In this document: piece by piece, positions 7,816 to 16,700 of the stretch
Position numbering within the stretch: position 1 is the first letter of the stretch
Layout: the number at the start of each line of letters is the position of its first letter
Source: an uncultured Selenomonadales bacterium
GTDB taxonomy: Bacteria; Bacillota; Negativicutes; Selenomonadales; Selenomonadaceae
Assembly (NCBI GenBank): GCA_937877655.1
Contig: CALFJC010000176.1
Location: 11,634 to 75,633, forward strand
Direction: 5' to 3'
Length of the DNA: 64,000 nucleotides
Made by a program: the position numbers and the translations under genes
The notes under the pieces: generated by a model
Databases searched by the model: none
Told to the model about the DNA's origin: nothing
The model's input: only the letters and a program-made list of their open reading frames with translations

Positions 7816-7951
7816 AAAAGAAAAGGCTCCTCGCAGGGGCGTTTGTCTCTCGTTATTCGGAGTAGCAAATAACCTTTGCCGTGTGTGCCGGCAATAGAAA
7901 CATCCTGTTTCTGTTGCCGGCGGAGCCGTCATCCATGACGGCTCCTTTTTT
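7805..7951 (-). repeat. Interspersed palindromic element, copy A2, also a plus-strand terminator
   Basis: It holds hairpin 2 (CCGGCAA/TTGCCGG, 7888-7920) and a hairpin 1 with different arms (GGAGCCGTCAT/ATGACGGCTCC, 7922-7945) followed by six T, so it can end plus-strand transcription from the kinase gene. About 100 bases (from CGCAGGGGCGTTTGT to CTGTTGCCGG) match copy B in inverted orientation. Confidence 0.85.
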
Positions 7952-7999
7952 CGTCCTTCATTGACTTTCTCCAAGTGACAAGCACTTTTTCGACAACTG

Positions 8000-8008
8000 T
8001 GATATAAT
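8000..8008 (+). promoter_or_regulatory. Extended -10 promoter candidate antisense to rnhA, pointing at uvrC
   Basis: TGATATAAT is a perfect -10 hexamer with the TG extension. It lies just past the 3' end of rnhA and points through it toward uvrC, 550 bases away. No convincing -35 box is present. Confidence 0.4.
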
Positions 8009-8010
8009 TT

Positions 8011-8532
8011 TCAATCAAACAAACTCAACTGACCGCGAGGAATAGTTTTTTTCGGAGAAGAATTTTTTTGCAACGGAGGATTTTTCAAAATACCGCGCTG
8101 AAATTTTTCTGCCGTCGAACGAGCAAGTTCATCGCAACGTTCATTGAAAAAATTTCCCGCATGCCCTTTCACCCAATTAAAATTCACATTGCGCGACGAA
8201 ATTAATTCGTCAAGCGTAAGCCATAAATCTTTGTTGAGCACGGGATTTTTGGTTGAAGTTTTCCAGCCGTTTCTTTTCCATTTGACGAGCCAGCCGTTTG
8301 TAAAAGCATTTTTGAGATAACTGCTGTCCGTAAAAAGTTCCGCGCGGTCGCCCGCCGAAATTTTTTCCAAAGCTTTAATCGCCGCCGTAAGTTCCATGCG
8401 ATTGTTGGTTGTATGTTCTTCGCCGCCGAAAAGTTCTTCGCGATTATTTTTTTCGTCAACGATAACTGCCGCCCAACCGCCCGCGCCCGGATTCCCCAAA
8501 CATGAACCGTCCGTATAAATTTTAAAATTCAT
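8011..8532 (-). CDS. rnhA: Ribonuclease HI
   Basis: The 173-residue protein carries the RNase HI catalytic set: Asp in YTDGSCLGNPG, Glu in NNRMELTAAIKAL, Asp in LFTDSSYL, and a late Asp in NERCDELAR. NWVKGHAGNFFNERCD is the usual His-containing segment before the last Asp. The enzyme cleaves the RNA strand of RNA-DNA hybrids in the cytoplasm. The C-terminal tail after about residue 145 is basic and extra. Start is ATG 8532 (MNFKIYTDGSC), seven bases after GGAGG; an upstream in-frame ATG at 8574 would run into uvrC and has no ribosome site. It diverges from uvrC with only 27 bases between start codons. Confidence 0.93.
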   Translation of the reverse strand: MNFKIYTDGSCLGNPGAGGWAAVIVDEKNNREELFGGEEHTTNNRMELTAAIKALEKISAGDRAELFTDSSYLKNAFTNGWLVKWKRNGWKTSTKNPVLNKDLWLTLDELISSRNVNFNWVKGHAGNFFNERCDELARSTAEKFQRGILKNPPLQKNSSPKKTIPRGQLSLFD

Positions 8533-8559
8533 TTTCTCGCCTCCGAAAGGAAATTTGTA

Positions 8560-10338
8560 ATGGATATTCTCCAAGAAAAATTGAAAACGTTGCCCGCCGC
8601 GCCCGGCGTTTACCTCATGAAAGATATTCGCGGGAAAATTATTTATGTCGGCAAGGCTAAGGTTTTAAAAAATCGCGTCCGCCAATATTTTCAATCGAAT
8701 AAAAATCTCGGCGCGAAAGTCAAGGCAATGGTCGCCAAAATCGTCGACTTTGAAACAATCGTCACGTCAAACGAAGTCGAGGCTCTGATTTTGGAATGCA
8801 ATTTGATTAAAAAATATCGCCCGCGCTACAATATCAGTCTCAAGGACGATAAAAGTTATCCTTATCTCAAAATCACTGCCGAAGAATTTCCGCGAATAAT
8901 TTTGACGCGGCGCGTGATTCATGACGGCTCGCGATATTTCGGACCTTACACGAACGGGCTTGCCGTCAAGGAAACTCTTCAACTTTTAAGAAAAATTTTT
9001 CCGCTCCGAACTTGCAGAATTTTTTCAAAGCGTCCGTGTTTGGAGTTTCACATTAAACGATGCCTCGCGCCCTGTGCAAACAAAATTTCTCGCGAAGATT
9101 ATATGCGCTTTGTCAATGCGGCAGAAAAATTTTTGGAAGGACACACCGCGCAGGTTGAACGCGAAATTTCTGCACAGATGACGGCGGCGGCGGAGGCATT
9201 GAATTTTGAACAGGCGGCGAAGTTCAGAGATATTTTGTCGGCAATAAGAAAAGTTACGGAGAAACAAAAAATCGTAACCGATTTGGGCGACGCGGACGCA
9301 ATAGGCTTGGCGCGGCTTGACAGCGAGACTTGCGCACAGATTTTTTTTATTCGAGACGGAAAAGTTGTCGGGCGCGAAAATTTTTTATTAAACGGCGCGG
9401 CGGACGAATCGGACGCGCAGGCAGTCACGGAATTTATAAAGCAATATTACAGTCGGGCGCAAATTTCGGCGACAGAAATTTTATTGCCCGTCGCATTGGC
9501 GGAAGACGATTTAAAAATTTTGGCTGAATGGCTCGGCGCGAAAATTTTGGAGCCGAAACGCGGCGTGAAACGTTCGCTGGTTGAAATGGCGATTGAAAAC
9601 GCGCAGAAATTTTTGTCGGAAGAATCTGCGCGGCGACAAATAAAAAATGCACAGACAAAAGGCGCGGTCGAGGAGCTGAAAAAATTTTTGAACTTGCCGA
9701 AACTCCCGCGCCGCATGGAGTGCTTTGACATTTCGCATATTCAAGGCGCGGAAACTGTAGCGTCAATGGTTGTGTTTGAAGACGGCGTGCCCGATAAAAA
9801 AAGTTATCGCCGCTTCAAAATTCGTTCGACGGAAGGCAAGCCCGATGATTTTTTGTCAATGCGCGAAGTCACGAGCCGCCGATATGAGAAACTTTCCGAA
9901 GAAAATTTGCCCGACTTAATAGTTATCGACGGCGGAATCGGGCAATTAAATTCTGCGCTTGAAATAATTCGCGGCGCGGGACATAAAGTGCCCGTCGTCG
10001 GCTTGGCAAAACAATTTGAATTGATTTTCGTTGAAGGCGCGTCAATCCCCGTCGAATTGCCCAAAGACAGTCAAGCGTTAAAACTTCTGCAGAGAATCCG
10101 TGACGAAGCCCATCGATTTGCGATAACTTATCACAGAAAACTTCGGCGGGCACGAAATTTGAAATCGGAATTGGACAATGTGGCGGGCATCGGAGCGAAA
10201 AGACGCGCCGAGCTGTTTAAAAAATTCGGGACGATAGAAAAAATAAAATCGGCAACGGTTGAGGAACTTGCCGCCGTGCCGAGCATGAATCGCGCCGCCG
10301 CCGAAGCCTTGAAAAGGCAATTAGGAATTATGAATTAG
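8560..10338 (+). CDS. uvrC: UvrABC system protein C (excinuclease subunit)
   Basis: The 592-residue protein has the normal UvrC domain order. An N-terminal GIY-YIG nuclease (APGVYLMKD, IIYVGKAKVLKNRV) makes the 3' incision. A UVR motif follows (about 205-235, AAEALNFEQAAKFRDIL). The RNase H-like domain with CFDISHIQG and KPDDFLSMREV makes the 5' incision. C-terminal helix-hairpin-helix motifs are VAGIGAKRRAELFKKFG and VEELAAVPSMNRAAAEAL. It acts with UvrA and UvrB in nucleotide excision repair. Start is ATG 8560 after AAAGGA. The last codons (QLGIMN and stop) are made from the AATTAGG array that follows. It is convergent with nagA. Confidence 0.96.
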   Translation: MDILQEKLKTLPAAPGVYLMKDIRGKIIYVGKAKVLKNRVRQYFQSNKNLGAKVKAMVAKIVDFETIVTSNEVEALILECNLIKKYRPRYNISLKDDKSYPYLKITAEEFPRIILTRRVIHDGSRYFGPYTNGLAVKETLQLLRKIFPLRTCRIFSKRPCLEFHIKRCLAPCANKISREDYMRFVNAAEKFLEGHTAQVEREISAQMTAAAEALNFEQAAKFRDILSAIRKVTEKQKIVTDLGDADAIGLARLDSETCAQIFFIRDGKVVGRENFLLNGAADESDAQAVTEFIKQYYSRAQISATEILLPVALAEDDLKILAEWLGAKILEPKRGVKRSLVEMAIENAQKFLSEESARRQIKNAQTKGAVEELKKFLNLPKLPRRMECFDISHIQGAETVASMVVFEDGVPDKKSYRRFKIRSTEGKPDDFLSMREVTSRRYEKLSEENLPDLIVIDGGIGQLNSALEIIRGAGHKVPVVGLAKQFELIFVEGASIPVELPKDSQALKLLQRIRDEAHRFAITYHRKLRRARNLKSELDNVAGIGAKRRAELFKKFGTIEKIKSATVEELAAVPSMNRAAAEALKRQLGIMN

Positions 10339-10399
10339 GAATTAGGAATTAGGAATGAAAAACCTATTCCCTAGTTCCTAGTTCCTAGTTCCTAATTAA
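10319..10399 (+). repeat. AATTAGG 7-mer array forming a large palindrome between uvrC and nagA
   Basis: AATTAGGAATTATGAATTAG and further units on the left mirror CCTAGTTCCTAGTTCCTAAT on the right around GAAAAACC. It can fold as a long hairpin in transcripts from either side. The uvrC stop (10336-10338) and the nagA stop (10385-10387) both lie inside it. Confidence 0.85.
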
Positions 10400-11515
10400 A
10401 TTCCCGTTTACAAAAGTCTTCTTAATGTTAAAGTCGTCGTCAAAGATTGTGATGTCCGCCGCCTTGCCGACTTCCAAAGAGCCCGTCTTGTCGAAAATAC
10501 CGAGTTCGACGGCGGGATTTTTTGTTACGAGTTCGACGCCCGCCGCAATATCGGTTGAAGTGTTTTCGCAGAAATTTTTTAAAACGTTGTTCAAAGTTGC
10601 GACACTGCCCGCAAGTGTTCCGTCTTCCAACGTTGCGACATTTCCTTTGACGAAAACTTTTTGTCCGCCCAATTCGCTTAAACCGTCGCCCAAGCCGCAA
10701 GCCCGCAATGAATCTGTTATCAAAATAATTTCACTGCGCGGCTTGACTTTGGCAACAATTCTCTGCGCGGCGGGGCAGACGTGAACATTATCGGCAATGA
10801 GTTCGACAATCGCGCTTGAATCAAAAGCCGCGCCGACGACGCCGGGTTTTCTGTGATGAAGTCCGCTTTGGGCGTTGAAAAGATGCGTTATGTGATTTGC
10901 GCCGCGAGCAATCGCCGCCATTGCAATTTCGTAAGTAGCCGCGCTGTGACCGATTGAGACGATGATATTTTTTTCGCGACAACGATCGATAAAATCAAAA
11001 TCAATTTCTTCAGGCGCAACGGTAATGATTTTAATCACGTCGAAGAAATTTTTTATCAAAGAAAAATCTGCGCGGATAATATTTTCTTCAGCCTGCGCGC
11101 CTTTAAATTTTTTGCTGATAAAGCCGCCTTCCATATTGGCTCCGAGAATTTTTGCGCCTTGAGAAAAATTTTTCCCGATTCTGATTCTCTTCAAAGCCCG
11201 ATAAATTTTTTCAAGCGGCATGGTCATTGTGGTTGGCAAAAAACTTGTGACGCCCGTCGAAGGCAAAAACTCTGCAAAATTTTTCAAAGCGTTGATGTTT
11301 TCGTCCATAGTATCGAAACCTGCCGCGCCGTGAATGTGAATGTTTATGAAACCCGGCGACACGAAATTATTTTCCGCGTCGATAATCTCCGCGCCTTCAA
11401 TCGGCTTGCCGACGGAAATAATTTTCTCATCGAAATTCAAAGCCGAGCCCGCGCAGATTTTAAAATTACCATTCGAGTCGGGCAGAATCAATCGCCCGTT
11501 AATCAAAGTCATCAT
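10385..11515 (-). CDS. nagA: N-acetylglucosamine-6-phosphate deacetylase
   Basis: The 376-residue protein is an amidohydrolase-fold deacetylase. Visible motifs are the metal-binding NIHIHGAAGFDT, the acidic ligand in GANMEGGF, SIGHSAATYE, THLFNAQSGLHHRKPG, and the catalytic Asp in LITDSLRA. NagA converts GlcNAc-6-P to GlcN-6-P and acetate, feeding amino sugars from wall turnover or the medium into glycolysis or back to GlmM/GlmU; glmU is at the far end of this window. ATG 11515 is eight bases after GGAGG; an in-frame ATG at 11530 contains that ribosome site and is too early. No nagB or PTS gene is next to it. Its stop is provided by the AATTAGG array. Confidence 0.93.
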   Translation of the reverse strand: MMTLINGRLILPDSNGNFKICAGSALNFDEKIISVGKPIEGAEIIDAENNFVSPGFINIHIHGAAGFDTMDENINALKNFAEFLPSTGVTSFLPTTMTMPLEKIYRALKRIRIGKNFSQGAKILGANMEGGFISKKFKGAQAEENIIRADFSLIKNFFDVIKIITVAPEEIDFDFIDRCREKNIIVSIGHSAATYEIAMAAIARGANHITHLFNAQSGLHHRKPGVVGAAFDSSAIVELIADNVHVCPAAQRIVAKVKPRSEIILITDSLRACGLGDGLSELGGQKVFVKGNVATLEDGTLAGSVATLNNVLKNFCENTSTDIAAGVELVTKNPAVELGIFDKTGSLEVGKAADITIFDDDFNIKKTFVNGNLIRN

Positions 11516-11553
11516 AAAAATTTCCTCCATAAAAAATTATCAAAAACAGCGGT

Positions 11554-11829
11554 GAAAAAAGGGCGCACAGGACGTGCGCCCGCCGGCAACAGAAACAGGA
11601 TGTTTCTATTGCCGGCACACACGGCAAGGGTTATTTGCTACTCCGAATAATGAAGAACAAACGCCCCCGCGAGGTGCCCTTTCTTTTGCAACTTTTCTTT
11701 GGGCAAGCAAAGAAAAGTTGATCCTATAAATAAAAAATTATTTTCAAACTCAATCGAAGTGGCGAGCCGCCGACAATGACGAAGGTTTTGCGAACCCACT
11801 TTTTAGAAAAAAGGGGGGCAATAATTCTT
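11554..11829 (+). repeat. Interspersed palindromic element, copy B
   Basis: This is the longest single copy. Hairpin 1 is GGGCGCAC/GTGCGCCC (11561-11581) and hairpin 2 is CCGGCAA/TTGCCGG with inner GAAAC/GTTTC (11583-11615). A middle part is shared inverted with copy A2. It is followed by a CAACTTTTCTTTG/CAAAGAAAAGTTG hairpin (about 11691-11720) and the end motif CCCACTTTTTAGAAAAAAGG. It fills most of the 440-base gap between nagA and the decarboxylase gamma gene; no gene is visible there. Confidence 0.85.
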
Positions 11830-11913
11830 CAGGTAAAAGGATTTTTCGACGCAAGGTTGAAATTTCTTTTTGAAAACAGCAGAAAAGTTCTTTATTTTTT
11901 TTTCGGCGGCAAT

Positions 11914-11919
11914 TATAAT
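11914..11919 (+). promoter_or_regulatory. Promoter -10 box for the decarboxylase pair
   Basis: TATAAT lies 40 bases before the gamma-subunit start. The -35 region 17 bases upstream (TTTATT) is weak. Confidence 0.45.
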
Positions 11920-11959
11920 GCGAAAAGCTTTGCAAATAACATTCGAGGTGATTTTTTTC

Positions 11960-12328
11960 ATGGAACATTCTCCGGTAACGACGAACCCGTTGATTATCAT
12001 GATGATAAACATGACGGTCGTCTTCATTGTACTTGTATCATTAATGTTTTTGATTAAGTTGATTCACATGGTCGATCCGACAAAAAAACCCGAAGTTCCC
12101 GAGCCGGTCGAAGAAGAAGAACCGCTTGTAGCCGTAAAATCGGAATCGGCTCCCGCTCCCGCGCCCGAACCTGTCGAGCAGGGAGTTTCTCCCGAAATAA
12201 TCGCGGCAATCTCGGCGGCAATTTCGGCTTACGGTTTTTCGGGACAAGTTCGGGCAGTGCGAATCCTCAATCACGAAGGCACACCTTGGCGCGCCTCCGC
12301 AAAATTTAACAATCTGCAACGCAAATAG
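11960..12328 (+). CDS. OadG-family gamma subunit of a Na+-translocating decarboxylase
   Basis: The 122-residue protein starts with one transmembrane helix (PLIIMMINMTVVFIVLVSLM). A Pro-Glu-Ala linker (EVPEPVEEEEP, APAPAPEP) and a C-terminal domain, VSPEIIAAISAAISAY through RILNHEGTPWRAS, follow. This is the layout of OadG/MmdD gamma or delta subunits, which stabilise the membrane complex of oxaloacetate or methylmalonyl-CoA decarboxylases. ATG 11960 is nine bases after GAGGTG; the frame is open further upstream but without ribosome site. The beta subunit gene follows 15 bases later. Alpha and biotin-carrier subunits are not in the window, so the substrate is undecided. Confidence 0.85.
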   Translation: MEHSPVTTNPLIIMMINMTVVFIVLVSLMFLIKLIHMVDPTKKPEVPEPVEEEEPLVAVKSESAPAPAPEPVEQGVSPEIIAAISAAISAYGFSGQVRAVRILNHEGTPWRASAKFNNLQRK

Positions 12329-12343
12329 GAAGGAGTGATTTTT

Positions 12344-13477
12344 TTGGAAGCGTTAAATGCATTTTCCGTGTCGCTCCAAGCAGTTTGGAATGACAGCGGC
12401 TTTTCGGCGTTCACGGTCGGCAACGGCATTATGATTTTGGTCGGACTCATTCTTTTGTACATGGCATTTGTAAAAGAATTCGAGCCGCTCCTGCTCGGAC
12501 CAATCGCCTTTGGTTGTATCTTGGCAAATTTCCCGAACACGGGATTTTTCGGCGAAGAAATGAACGTCATGAAGGCAATCAATTACGGCATAACCTATGA
12601 AATTTTCCCGCCGCTGATTTTCTTGGGAATAGGAGCAATGACAGACTTCAGCCCGTTGCTCGCCAGACCTTCGACGTTGCTTTTGGGTGCGGCGGCGCAA
12701 ATCGGCGTTTTCGTTGCATTGGGCGGCGCAATGCTTGTCGGCTTTAACGTCCACGAGGCGGCGGCAATCGGAATTATCGGCGGCGCGGACGGTCCCACGT
12801 CAATTTATCTTTCAACAAAACTTGCGCCGCATTTGCTCGGAGCAATCGCGGTTGCGGCGTATTCATACATGTCGCTTGTCCCCATGATTCAGCCGCCGAT
12901 TATGAAACTCATGACGACGCAAGCCGAAAGAGAAATTGTCATGAAAGATTTGCGGCAAGTCACGAAATTTGAACTTATCGTTTTCCCGATTGTCGCAACG
13001 ATTTTTATCAGCTTGCTTCTCCCGCCAATCGCGGCACTTTTGGGTTGTTTGATGCTCGGAAATCTTTTCAGAGAATCGGGCGTTACGGATCGTCTTTCCG
13101 ACACCGCGCAGAACGCTTTGATTAATATCGTTACGATTTTCTTGGGAACAGGTACAGGAATGACGATGAACGCCGAAAGTTTCTTGAGAACAGATACTTT
13201 GCTGATAATCGGGCTCGGACTTGTCGCATTTATGGGCGGCACGGCAGGCGGCTTGATTTTCGGAAAAATCATGTGCAAAATGACGGGCGGCGCAATTAAT
13301 CCGCTTATCGGCTCGGCGGGCGTCTCGGCAGTTCCAATGGCGGCTCGCGTAAGTCAACTCGTCGGCATGAAATCAAAACCCGGCAATTATCTTTTAATGC
13401 ACGCAATGGGACCGAATGTTGCGGGTGTTATCGGCACGGCGGTTGCGGCAGGTACCATGCTCGCCATGCTGAAATAA
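12344..13477 (+). CDS. Na+-translocating decarboxylase beta subunit (OadB/MmdB/GcdB family)
   Basis: The 377-residue, very hydrophobic protein has the hallmarks of the beta subunit, which couples decarboxylation of carboxybiotin to Na+ export. They are FEPLLLGPIAFGCILANFP, FLGIGAMTDFSPLLARP, GADGPTSIY with the conserved Asp of the ion path, and NPLIGSAGVSAVPMAARV with MGPNVAGVIGTAVAAG near the end. Start is TTG 12344, eight bases after AAGGAG (12328-12333); an in-frame GTG at 12335 overlaps that site. It is cotranscribed with the gamma gene and followed by a strong terminator. Energy conservation by such pumps is common in Negativicutes that ferment lactate, succinate or citrate. Confidence 0.93.
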   Translation: MEALNAFSVSLQAVWNDSGFSAFTVGNGIMILVGLILLYMAFVKEFEPLLLGPIAFGCILANFPNTGFFGEEMNVMKAINYGITYEIFPPLIFLGIGAMTDFSPLLARPSTLLLGAAAQIGVFVALGGAMLVGFNVHEAAAIGIIGGADGPTSIYLSTKLAPHLLGAIAVAAYSYMSLVPMIQPPIMKLMTTQAEREIVMKDLRQVTKFELIVFPIVATIFISLLLPPIAALLGCLMLGNLFRESGVTDRLSDTAQNALINIVTIFLGTGTGMTMNAESFLRTDTLLIIGLGLVAFMGGTAGGLIFGKIMCKMTGGAINPLIGSAGVSAVPMAARVSQLVGMKSKPGNYLLMHAMGPNVAGVIGTAVAAGTMLAMLK

Positions 13478-13498
13478 ATCGTTTGACCGCGAAAATTC

Positions 13499-13534
13499 AA
13501 CCGAACATTCAACGCCTTGTTCGGTTATTTTTTT
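13499..13534 (+). terminator. Rho-independent terminator after the decarboxylase pair
   Basis: A perfect nine-pair stem AACCGAACA/TGTTCGGTT with a ten-base loop is followed by A and eight T. Confidence 0.88.
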
Positions 13535-13566
13535 AACGAAATATTAACAATCCCTGTTGACTTGAC

Positions 13567-13575
13567 TGATATAAT
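13567..13575 (+). promoter_or_regulatory. Extended -10 promoter of the giant RTX-like gene
   Basis: TGATATAAT carries a perfect TATAAT and the TG extension. TTGACT at 13557 is too close to act as a -35. The transcript would have a leader of about 180 bases. Confidence 0.5.
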
Positions 13576-13659
13576 GAAGGGCAGAATTAAGGAAGAACAA
13601 ATTTCGTTCGATTAATTTTTTGTAAGAAACAAGGACAAAATTTTTCGGAGGTGAAGTTC

Positions 13660-13686
13660 ATGAGGGAATCTGTAAAATTTTTTTAG
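13660..13686 (+). CDS. Leader peptide candidate 1 (8 codons, MRESVKFF)
   Basis: GGAGGTG eight bases upstream is one of the best ribosome sites in the window, yet the frame stops after eight codons. It lies in the untranslated leader of the giant gene, and its ribosome site is the pairing partner of the internal ACCTCCG. Confidence 0.35.
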   Translation: MRESVKFF

Positions 13687-13694
13687 GAGAGAAA

Positions 13695-13730
13695 ATGCGG
13701 TTGAAAAATTTTTTACTCACGAAACCTTGA
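13695..13730 (+). CDS. Leader peptide candidate 2 (11 codons, MRLKNFLLTKP)
   Basis: ATG 13695 follows AGGAGA, which overlaps the TAG of leader ORF 1. The frame stops at TGA 13728-13730, inside the hairpin before the giant gene. A ribosome stopping here would cover the ACCTCC sequence. Confidence 0.3.
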   Translation: MRLKNFLLTKP

Positions 13731-13762
13731 CCTCCGCAAACTCAAGGAAAGGAGATAAATTT

Positions 13763-16700
13763 ATGAGGAATGAATTCAGTTTCGACTTGCAACGTTTTGA
13801 CGGCGTTTGGAAAATCGCGGACGAAATTTATTCGACCTTTACCGACGCGCTCGCCGTCATTGCGGGCAACTCGACAATAAGTTTAACGACAGATTCTTCC
13901 GAAAAAGTGAACGGCACAATCCCCGCCGACACCGTAATAGATTTGGGCGGCAACACCTGCACAATCACGGACGGAGCTTTGACGCTTGGAGATAATGTCA
14001 CTTTCACGAACGGCACTTTAAATATCGAAGGCGGCATTTTCACGGGCAATTTGAATTTCGGCGCGGGAATGACTGTTTCAATAACGGGCGGCAATTTTTC
14101 CAATGATGTTTCGGCTTATCTTGCCGAAAATTTTTCGCTCTATCAAATTGACGAGACTTATACCGTTATCGAAAATGCCGTGCTGAATCTCGACTTGCCC
14201 GTTTCCTCCGCACGGGAAACCGCCACTTCGTATCCTATAACAATTCCTGCCGGCGGCAAAAGCGCAGTCATTGAAATCGGCGGTGTATCAAAAACCATCA
14301 TATCAGGCGCGACAAATGCCATAACTGTTTCCACAGTTTCGGGCGGCGCGGTTGTAACGCTTTCAAATCCCGGCGAAGATTTTTATGTAAATGACGATAC
14401 TTACAGAACTTATAAGCTGAACACTGCCGGCAGTAACGGAATAGTTTTAACGCTCGGTTCGGGCTCGGCGGTAACAGTCGGTTCGCTCGATAAAAATGAT
14501 GTCTTTTCGATTAACGACGAAAAATTTTCAATAACTGCTCTGGGAGTTTTTTCGGGTTATGACAGCGTCAACACTGCCGACAAAATGATTTTAGGATCGT
14601 TGCCTTCAACTTTGGCTTTGACAGGTTCGACGCCCGACAATTTATCTTCCGCCTCAACTACTGATTGGTATAAAATTGTTGAAGTTGACAAAGGCGTGCT
14701 CAACATTACCGGCGCGAGCGATTTTGATACTTTGGCAGATTCTTCTTATTATAAAGGAGTTATCGCCGTCGACACCGACGGAGATACGGACGCCACACGC
14801 ATTTTTTATGCCGAGCTCTCCACAACCGCCATAAAAGGTCAAAAATATATGATCTCGTCGATTACAAGTGCTTCGGTCGACAGTTCACTTGAAGGTACAC
14901 TTTCAAACATTTATATTGCTTCAGATGTTTTGAGCGGCGGCGTTGTTTTTACGGAAAATTTTGCGGCTTCGTCAGCTTCTGCTCCGACAATAACGACGGA
15001 TAACGCAACTTTTCACGTAGACAGTTCTGAAGGCTATTTCGTTTTGTCGGGCGGCACGACCATTCCCGTTTCTTTGAACAGTTCGGCTAAAGAAATTTCT
15101 TTAATCAGAGGTTCTTTGACTGCCGCCGTCACGGATCAAACTGTCACGACAGACAAATACACAATTTCTTCTTATACGGGCGGCACTTCGGGCGACGGCA
15201 TAGAATTAAACAGCGACAGCAACGGCAACGTTACTTTGGGCGATTTGGATGTCGGCGAATCTTTTTATTTGACAAACGGATCTGTTTCCTCAACCTACAC
15301 GATGACAAAAATCGGTTTGGTAAACAACGACGGCGAACTTTTGTTAAGACGGGGAACTTACAGCGGAATTAAAGAAAGTATCTTGCCCGTTTCTCTAATC
15401 ACCAACGCAACGGAATACACTCCGCTTTATGCCTCCGAAGACATTGTCTCGATAACGGGAAATTACTCTTCAAACCCTACGCTCATTTCCTGCGCAAATA
15501 ATGCTCTGGCATCTCTTACTTACAACTCAAGCAGAAACATTTACAATCTGTCCACAGATTACGATACCGACGAACTCGATTTGGGAAATTGGGCGGGAAT
15601 TTACTTAAGCAACAGTGCAACGGTAAGTTTAAGCAAAGCCTTTATTGATGATGAAGAACCTTTGAGAATTACAACGGGCAATTCATCGGGAACCATTGCC
15701 AATTTTGCCATTACCTCTCTTAAATCCGGTTCTGCAACGGGCACTACCTTAACCGGAAGTTCCACTTCTCTTCAAACCCTTTCTACCGACGCGGGAATAG
15801 CGGAAGTTCGTTTGTTCGGCGGCAGTTTTGTTTCTTCAAACTCAACCAAAGTCAATGTTTCGCTTAGTAATTCCGAAGATATAGACGTTACATCATCCTA
15901 TTACACTGTGACGATATCCTCTGATTTAAATGGGGCAACCATGATCTCCGATCCTCGCAGTAATTTCGCGGTTGGAAGAGCTTCGCTCAGAAGTTCGGCG
16001 ACATTGATAACAGACAGCGACGGCACTACAAGCATTGTTTCGGGAAAATATTTCAACATTTACGATTCGGCAGGTTTCTCCGATTCGGATTCACATGCCG
16101 AATATTCTTCGATAAGCGGCAATGTGACTTTCATATACGATACGACCAACGGCGGCGACGTATACGCTACGGATTTGCAATACAATTCCACAACCTCAAA
16201 CAACGATGTATTTCAATGCATCAAAGATGGCGACACCATTACCTACACAATGGTGAACAGGAAATTGCAATATGAAAGTAAAAATACCGGCGGCAAAAAA
16301 GTTTGGATTAATGACGAAGGCAACAGCAATATTCGTTCCGGAACTCATGTAAATCTGAACGACGATTACTTCAGAAAAATAATTTCCTCTTCGGGCAAAC
16401 TCACCATTCCTTCTGCCGCTTCCGATATGGATGACGGAGAAACCGTTCTTATTGTCGCCGAAGATCTCGATCTCGATAAAAGTTACGGCACTTTGACAAA
16501 GACGGATGAAACTCATTACAATCTTAATCAAAGTGATTCGGATAATTACGATTTGAGCGACATTGTAATTACCGACAGCTCTACCGTAAATTTCAGCGAA
16601 GATTTTTACAAAACCAACATTAATCTTTACGTCAGCAATAAAAAACAAACTTCCTTGCGCTCCGAAACTGCAGGCATGAGTTTTGCCGTAAGCGGCAGTG

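Larger units (their letters stand above)
13646..13754 (+). promoter_or_regulatory. Leader with alternative pairings around an internal ACCTCC
   Basis: CCTTGA (13725-13730) pairs with TCAAGG (13742-13747), displaying ACCTCCG in the loop just before the AAAGGAG (13748-13754) of the giant gene. The same ACCTCCG (13730-13736) is fully complementary to CGGAGGT (13646-13652), the ribosome site of the first leader ORF, so the two structures exclude each other. This points to translational control of the giant gene. Confidence 0.4.

Noticed and set aside
7636..7872. 78-residue plus-strand frame after prkC
   Set aside because: It lies wholly in repeat copies A1 and A2; similar frames recur in other copies only because the repeat is shared.
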